Shown piece after piece: positions 59,906-64,000 of a DNA stretch of 64,000 nt. The stretch covers positions 3,658,001 to 3,722,000 of the forward strand of contig NZ_CP019706.1 of the NCBI RefSeq assembly GCF_002101395.1. The letters run 5' to 3'. The position numbers and the translations under genes were made by a program. The notes beneath the pieces were generated by a model. That model had not been told where the DNA came from, searched no databases, and saw only the letters and a program-made list of their open reading frames with translations. The DNA comes from Pantoea alhagi. GTDB lineage: Bacteria; Pseudomonadota; Gammaproteobacteria; Enterobacterales; Enterobacteriaceae. The stretch's first letter is position 1; each line of letters opens with the position of its first letter.

Positions 59906-61082
59906 TGAACTTGATGCCGGGGGCAATGCCCTCGTTCCCAACCAGTCGCTGGTGGTGCGGGTTTCCGCGGGCACACCCATTGATGTCTCCTCTTTCCGTT
60001 TGTATGACAACGGTAAGGTGCGCGGCGATCTGGATATGGTTTTCTACGGCCAACGTGAGAATGACGATAGCACCGTTCGTTACTCTTCATCCGGTAACGA
60101 AACCATGTTTACCGTCAGCCTGCCGCAGCTGCGATCTGACGTTCAGAAAATCGCTTTTACGGCTACGTGTGACGCTGGAAAAAACGTCTCTCAGGTCGAA
60201 CGTCTTGCCATACAGGTAGAAGCGAACGGCAATGCCATCCTTCTTTGTGATGTTGATCTGGCTGGGCGCACTGAAGCCGCGCTTATTCTGGGCGAACTGT
60301 ATCGTCGTAACGGGGAGTGGAAGTTCCGCTTTGTCTCACAGGGTTTCAATGGCGGGTTGAAACCGCTGGCCGAGCATTTTGGTGTGGATGTTGCCGATGC
60401 GCCATCGGCCCGTTCGACGCCCGTGCCAGCACCAGCACCAGCACCAACGCCAGCGGCTTCCCCTACGGTGAATCTCAGCAAGGTGAGTCTTACCAAAGAA
60501 AAGCCGTCTATTAGTCTTAAAAAGAAGGATGATTACGGCCAGATCCGCGTGAACCTTAACTGGAATCAGCGCGTGGGCAATAACAGCGGTGGCTTTTTCA
60601 AAAGCATGTTCAATAACAACAAAGGCATCGATCTTGACCTTGCCGCGTATGTTGAACTGTCAAACGGATATCGCACTATTGTTCAGGCGCTTGGCAACAA
60701 ATTTGGCAGCGTACGTGATGAACCCTATGTAGAGCTTCAGGGGGACGATCGTACCGGTGCAGTCAGTAACGGCGAATGGATATATATCAACGGTACTGAA
60801 TGGAAGCACATTCGCGAAGTGCTGATCTTCGCTTTCATCTATGAAGGCGTGCCGAGCTGGGAGAATACGGACGGCTCCGTCACTATCCACGTTCCGGATC
60901 AGCCTCCAGTGGAAACTTTTATGACGGAAGGGAACAACCGTCAAAATATGTGCGCCATTGCACGTCTGATAAACGAAGGTGGCGCAATCCGTGTAGAACG
61001 TATCAATCGCTATTTCAGCGGTCACCAGGAGCTTGATCAGGCTTTTGGCTGGGGATTCAACTGGAAAGCGGGTTCAAAGTAA
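59905..61082 (+). pseudogene. terA: TerA, frameshifted near the start
   Basis: The natural TerA start ATG at 59905 (TAATG overlap with terZ) reads MNLMPGA and then leaves frame. Adding one G to the G5 run at 59919-59923 restores MNLMPGGNALVPNQSLVVRVSAGTPI and joins the open frame to 61082 (about 392 residues). The frame then shows a TerD-like N-domain (VDLAGRTEAALILGELYRRNGEWKF), a Pro/Ala linker (SARSTPVPAPAPAPTPAA) and a second TerD-like domain (DLDLAAYVEL, GDDRTGAVSNGEW). A GTG at 59952 could start a shortened protein but has no ribosome-binding site. Sequencing error is quite possible. Confidence 0.87.
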
Positions 61083-61095
61083 CCTGGGAGTAAAC

Positions 61096-61551
61096 ATGAG
61101 TTTTTTTAATACGCTTAAAGAGAAATTTAACGCGGGTCGCGATGAGCTAACAAAACAGGTAGGCCGTTATAAAAACCGCGCCTTTCTGGAAGGTACGGTT
61201 GCCGTTTGCGCACGCATTGCGGTTTCGAGCGACGGCGTGAGCGCAGAAGAAAAGCAAAAAATGATGGGCTTTCTTCGTGCTTCGCCTGAACTCAGCATTT
61301 TCGATACAACAGAAGTGATTACGTTTTTCGAAAAACTGGTGACATCCTTTTCTTTCGATCTGGAAGTTGGGAAGGGCGAAACCATGAAATACATTCTGGC
61401 GTTAAAAAATAAGCCTGAACAGGCACAACTGGCTGTACGCGTAGGTATCGCCGTTGCCAAAAGCGACGGCAATTTTGATGAAACCGAAAAAGCGAATGCG
61501 CGCGAAATTATCGAAGCCCTGGGCTTCCAGACAAGCGAATTTGGCCTTTAA
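61096..61551 (+). CDS. terB: Tellurite resistance protein TerB
   Basis: A 151-residue all-helical TerB protein: SFFNTLKEKFNAGRDELTKQVGRYKNRAFLEGTVAVCARIAVSSDGVSAEEKQKMMGFL, then VAKSDGNFDETEKANAREII. The two SDG-x-E-type acidic turns are the metal-binding sites of the family. Start 61096 follows GGGAG; 13 bases from terA. TerB is peripheral and pairs with the membrane protein TerC. Confidence 0.96.
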   Translation: MSFFNTLKEKFNAGRDELTKQVGRYKNRAFLEGTVAVCARIAVSSDGVSAEEKQKMMGFLRASPELSIFDTTEVITFFEKLVTSFSFDLEVGKGETMKYILALKNKPEQAQLAVRVGIAVAKSDGNFDETEKANAREIIEALGFQTSEFGL

Positions 61552-61585
61552 CGGGTAATAATTTTAAGTCTCTGGAGTTGATCAC

Positions 61586-62629
61586 ATGCAATCCACCCAC
61601 ATTGGGTTCCCGATAGAAACGGTCGCGGTGTTTTTACTGCTTTCAGTTGGTGCCATTTTCATCGATTTGTTTATGCATCGTCATGACAAGCCTATCTCCC
61701 TTAAAAGCGCCGCTGCATGGTCGGTTTTCTGGATCCTGATGGCGCTTGCTTTTGCGGGCTTCCTGTACGTTCATCACGGTGCGGAAGTGGCGAGTCTGTT
61801 CGTTACTGGTTACGCGCTTGAAAAAGTGCTTTCAGTAGACAATCTGTTTGTCATGATGGCTATTTTCTCGTGGTTTGCTATTCCGAACAATTACCGTCAC
61901 CGCGTGCTGTATTGGGGCATCATCGGGGCGATTGTGTTCCGTGGTATTTTTGTCGCCATCGGCACCAGTCTGCTTGCGCTTGGCCCGTGGGTTGAGGTTG
62001 TGTTTGCCCTTATTGTTGGCTGGACAGCGGTAATGATGCTGAAAAGCGGCGATGATGGTGACGAGATCGAGGATTACTCTCAGCACTTTGCTTACCGAAT
62101 GGTAAAACGCTTCTACCCGATTTGGCCGAAACTTAAAGGCAGCGCATTTGTGCTGAGCCAGAAAGAAGTTGATGCGGAACTGGCAAAACCCGAAAACGCC
62201 GACGTTCAGATTGGCCGACTGACAAAAGCGGGGCGTTACGCCACCCCAATGCTGCTTTGTTTAGCTGTCGTTGAGCTTTCAGATGTGATGTTTGCGTTCG
62301 ACTCCGTACCAGCCGTTATCGCGGTCAGCCGTGAGCCACTGATTGTATACAGTGCAATGATGTTCGCTATTCTTGGTCTGCGTACCCTGTACTTCGTACT
62401 GGAAGGGCTCAAGCAATATCTCGTTCATCTGGAAAAAGCGGTTATTGTTCTGCTCTTTTTCATCGCGGTGAAACTGGGCCTGAACGCAACAGATCACTTC
62501 TTCCATCACGGTTATTCAATCAGTGCGACCGTCAGCCTTTATGTGGTAATGGGGGTTCTGGCACTGGGCATTATTGCAAGCCTGCTTTTCCCGGGTAAAG
62601 AAGAGCAGAATGACGAAGAACGCGGCTAA
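61586..62629 (+). CDS. terC: Tellurium resistance membrane protein TerC
   Basis: A 347-residue inner-membrane protein with about nine hydrophobic segments. The two acidic family motifs inside the membrane are present: ALEKVLSVDNLFVMMAIFSWF and VVELSDVMFAFDSVPAVIAVS. The cytoplasmic middle loop (KSGDDGDEIEDYSQHFAYRMVKRFYP) and KYLVHLEKAVIVLLFFIAVKL-type residues are also typical. TerC is implicated in metal (Mn2+) export or metallation of secreted proteins in other bacteria. GGAG precedes the ATG. Confidence 0.96.
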   Translation: MQSTHIGFPIETVAVFLLLSVGAIFIDLFMHRHDKPISLKSAAAWSVFWILMALAFAGFLYVHHGAEVASLFVTGYALEKVLSVDNLFVMMAIFSWFAIPNNYRHRVLYWGIIGAIVFRGIFVAIGTSLLALGPWVEVVFALIVGWTAVMMLKSGDDGDEIEDYSQHFAYRMVKRFYPIWPKLKGSAFVLSQKEVDAELAKPENADVQIGRLTKAGRYATPMLLCLAVVELSDVMFAFDSVPAVIAVSREPLIVYSAMMFAILGLRTLYFVLEGLKQYLVHLEKAVIVLLFFIAVKLGLNATDHFFHHGYSISATVSLYVVMGVLALGIIASLLFPGKEEQNDEERG

Positions 62630-62633
62630 GCCG

Positions 62634-62671
62634 CGTCGTTAATCAAAGCATACCGAGTATGCATCACGACG
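62634..62671 (+). other. Nested hairpin in the terC-terD gap
   Basis: Outer arms CGTCGT (62634-62639)/ACGACG (62666-62671) enclose a second perfect hairpin GCATAC-CGA-GTATGC (62648-62662). No U-tract, so it is more likely an RNA-processing or stability element than a terminator. It fills most of the 58-base gap. Confidence 0.45.
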
Positions 62672-62687
62672 ATTTGAGGAAAACAAC

Positions 62688-63266
62688 ATGGCAGTGACTC
62701 TCTCTAAAGGCGGTAACGTATCCCTGGCTAAAGTGGATCCGTCACTGAAAAACGTGAAGATCGGTCTTGGCTGGGATACGCGTTCTACTGATGGTCAGGA
62801 TTTCGACCTGGACGCCTCCGCTTTCCTGTTGACCGACGCAGGCAAGGTTCGCGGTGATAACGACTTCATTTTCTATAACAACCTGAAATCTTCAGACGGT
62901 TCCGTTACCCATACCGGGGACAACCGCACGGGCGAGGGTGAAGGTGATGATGAGTCCCTGGTGGTCGAACTGAACCGTGTTCCGCAGGATGTGACCAAAA
63001 TTGTTTTTGTGGTCACCATTCATGATGCCGCAGCACGTCGTCAGTCGTTCGGCCAGGTCGCCAACGCCTTTATCCGCCTGGTCAACAACGATACAAACGT
63101 TGAAGCCGCACGTTATGATCTCTCCGAAGATGCCAGCACTGAAACCGCGATGCTGTTCGGTGAACTGTATCGTCATGCCGGTGAGTGGAAGTTCCGTGCC
63201 GTAGGCCAGGGCTATGCTGGAGGACTGGCATCCGTGTGTGCCCAGTATGGTATCAACGCGTCATAA
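62688..63266 (+). CDS. terD: Tellurium resistance protein TerD
   Basis: A 192-residue TerD-family Ca2+-binding protein: VTLSKGGNVSLAKVDPSLKNVKIGLGWDTR, DGQDFDLDASAFLLTD, the acidic loop TGDNRTGEGEGDDE, FGQVANAFIRLVN and YDLSEDASTETAMLFGELYRHAGEWKFRAVGQGYAGGL. AGGA precedes the ATG. It resembles TerE closely, a tandem duplication typical of ter operons. A short hairpin (AACGCGT/ACGCGTT, 63255-63274) straddles its stop codon. Confidence 0.97.
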   Translation: MAVTLSKGGNVSLAKVDPSLKNVKIGLGWDTRSTDGQDFDLDASAFLLTDAGKVRGDNDFIFYNNLKSSDGSVTHTGDNRTGEGEGDDESLVVELNRVPQDVTKIVFVVTIHDAAARRQSFGQVANAFIRLVNNDTNVEAARYDLSEDASTETAMLFGELYRHAGEWKFRAVGQGYAGGLASVCAQYGINAS

Positions 63267-63341
63267 AACGCGTTTCGCATTTACGCAGTAACTTACGCCC
63301 GCATTATCGGGGCAACAGACCAAAGCAAAGAGGATTTCATA

Positions 63342-63917
63342 ATGGCAGTTAATCTGACTAAAGGCGGTAACGTAAACCTGTCTAAAGAAGCCCCTACCAT
63401 GACCAAAGCGATTGTCGGTCTTGGCTGGGATGCGCGCGTCACGGACGGGCAGTCATTCGATCTGGATGCATCGGTGTTCCTGGTAGGCGCGGAAGGTAAA
63501 GTGCTTTCCGACCAGCACTTTGTTTTCTTTAATAACAGCACCAGCCCGGATGGTTCAGTTGTCCATCAGGGCGATAACCGTACCGGTGAAGGCACGGGTG
63601 ATGATGAGCAGGTTAAAATCGCGCTCTCTACCGTACCGGCAGACGTGCAAAAAGCAGTGTTTGCGGTCACCATTTACGACGCGGAAACCCGTAAACAAAA
63701 TTTCGGTATGGTATCTAACGCTTACATCCGTATCGTTAACGAAGACAACAATACGGAAATCGCTCGCTACGACCTGTCTGAAGATGCCAGCACTGAAACG
63801 GCGATGATCTTCGGTGAGTTGTATCGTCACAACGGTGAGTGGAAATTTAAGGCCGTTGGGCAGGGCTTTGCGGGTGGTCTGGCAGCGCTGGCTGCCCAGC
63901 ATGGTGTCTCTGTTTAA
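63342..63917 (+). CDS. terE: Tellurium resistance protein TerE
   Basis: A 191-residue paralogue of TerD with the same blocks: VNLTKGGNVNLSKEAPTMTKAIVGLGWDAR, SFDLDASVFLVG, acidic loop QGDNRTGEGTGDDE and RYDLSEDASTETAMIFGELYRHNGEWKFKAVGQGFAGGL. AGAGGA precedes the ATG. It is the final gene of the operon in this window; a strong terminator follows and no terF is seen. Confidence 0.97.
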   Translation: MAVNLTKGGNVNLSKEAPTMTKAIVGLGWDARVTDGQSFDLDASVFLVGAEGKVLSDQHFVFFNNSTSPDGSVVHQGDNRTGEGTGDDEQVKIALSTVPADVQKAVFAVTIYDAETRKQNFGMVSNAYIRIVNEDNNTEIARYDLSEDASTETAMIFGELYRHNGEWKFKAVGQGFAGGLAALAAQHGVSV

Positions 63918-63933
63918 GAGCGTTCAAATCTCA

Positions 63934-63964
63934 AGCCTCTTCCCTGTGAAGGGGCTTTTTTTTT
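63934..63964 (+). terminator. Terminator of the terZABCDE operon
   Basis: Stem AGCCTCTTC/GAAGGGGCT (one G-U pair), loop CCTGT, then a nine-T run. Confidence 0.92.
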
Positions 63965-64000
63965 GCCTGTGTGGGCAGGGTTAACAAAGGGGAAGGGTAT

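Noticed and set aside
59905..60219. 104-codon frame starting at the terA ATG
   Set aside because: After the first codons it is the out-of-frame shadow of terA; kept only as evidence for the frameshift.
1..64000. Search for mobile elements, tRNA-flanked island ends, CRISPR arrays and phage genes
   Set aside because: I saw no transposase, integrase, att-like repeat, tRNA or spaced direct repeats. The ter locus may be acquired, but no boundary is visible here.

Overview
The window is about 64 kb of chromosome from an enterobacterium, most likely Erwiniaceae (Pantoea/Mixta/Erwinia type). That placement is an inference from many close relatives of Escherichia coli proteins (RhaBADM, SotB, SutR-YdcO, YncD/PqqU, AhpCF, AraJ, TyrP, DcuSR, Mqo) mixed with plant-associated accessory genes, in an order unlike E. 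coli. I see no tRNA, rRNA, CRISPR array, insertion sequence, integrase or phage gene.

Layout. 1-3.9 kb: 3' part of the L-rhamnose operon rhaB(partial)-rhaA-rhaD-rhaM, closed by a bidirectional terminator. 3.9-13 kb: transporters and regulators, namely sotB with a near-consensus CRP site, a small Cys-rich protein, a DHA2-type MFS exporter divergent from an MmyB-type XRE regulator, another MFS gene, an Rrf2 regulator, a MarA/SoxS/RamA-like AraC protein, an intracellular GH28 glycosidase and an orphan barstar. 13-20 kb: the srfABC operon. 20-28.9 kb: yciG with a candidate sigma-S promoter, ydcO/sutR with a large operator palindrome, a frameshifted pqqU (yncD), a 3-hydroxyisobutyrate dehydrogenase-like gene, small proteins and an N-acetyltransferase operon. 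28.9-34 kb: ahpF-ahpC, a chemoreceptor with a FliA-type promoter, and a small exported protein.

34-46.5 kb looks like a plant-phenolic module: a hydroxyarylic-acid decarboxylase operon (subunits B, C, D plus an MFS gene broken by one amber codon), its divergent MarR regulator with twin operators, a PQQ dehydrogenase of the glucose/quinate/shikimate family, a flavin reductase, araJ, an exported tannase/feruloyl esterase and a nitroreductase. 46.5-53.4 kb holds tyrP, a luciferase-like flavoenzyme, dcuSR and a divergent mqo.

53.5-64 kb is a tellurite-resistance/stress (ter) locus. terW and five biosynthetic genes (CitE-like lyase, StiP-type PRTase, HAD phosphatase, PRTase-TRSP, ATP-grasp) run leftward. 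terZABCDE run rightward from a shared AT-rich regulatory region carrying three identical-pattern palindromes TCAT-N3-ATGA. No terF follows terE within the window.

Three genes carry lesions: pqqU (missing base in a T5 run), terA (missing base in a G5 run) and the MFS gene (TAG codon). The first two lie in homopolymers and could be sequencing errors; the third is harder to explain that way.
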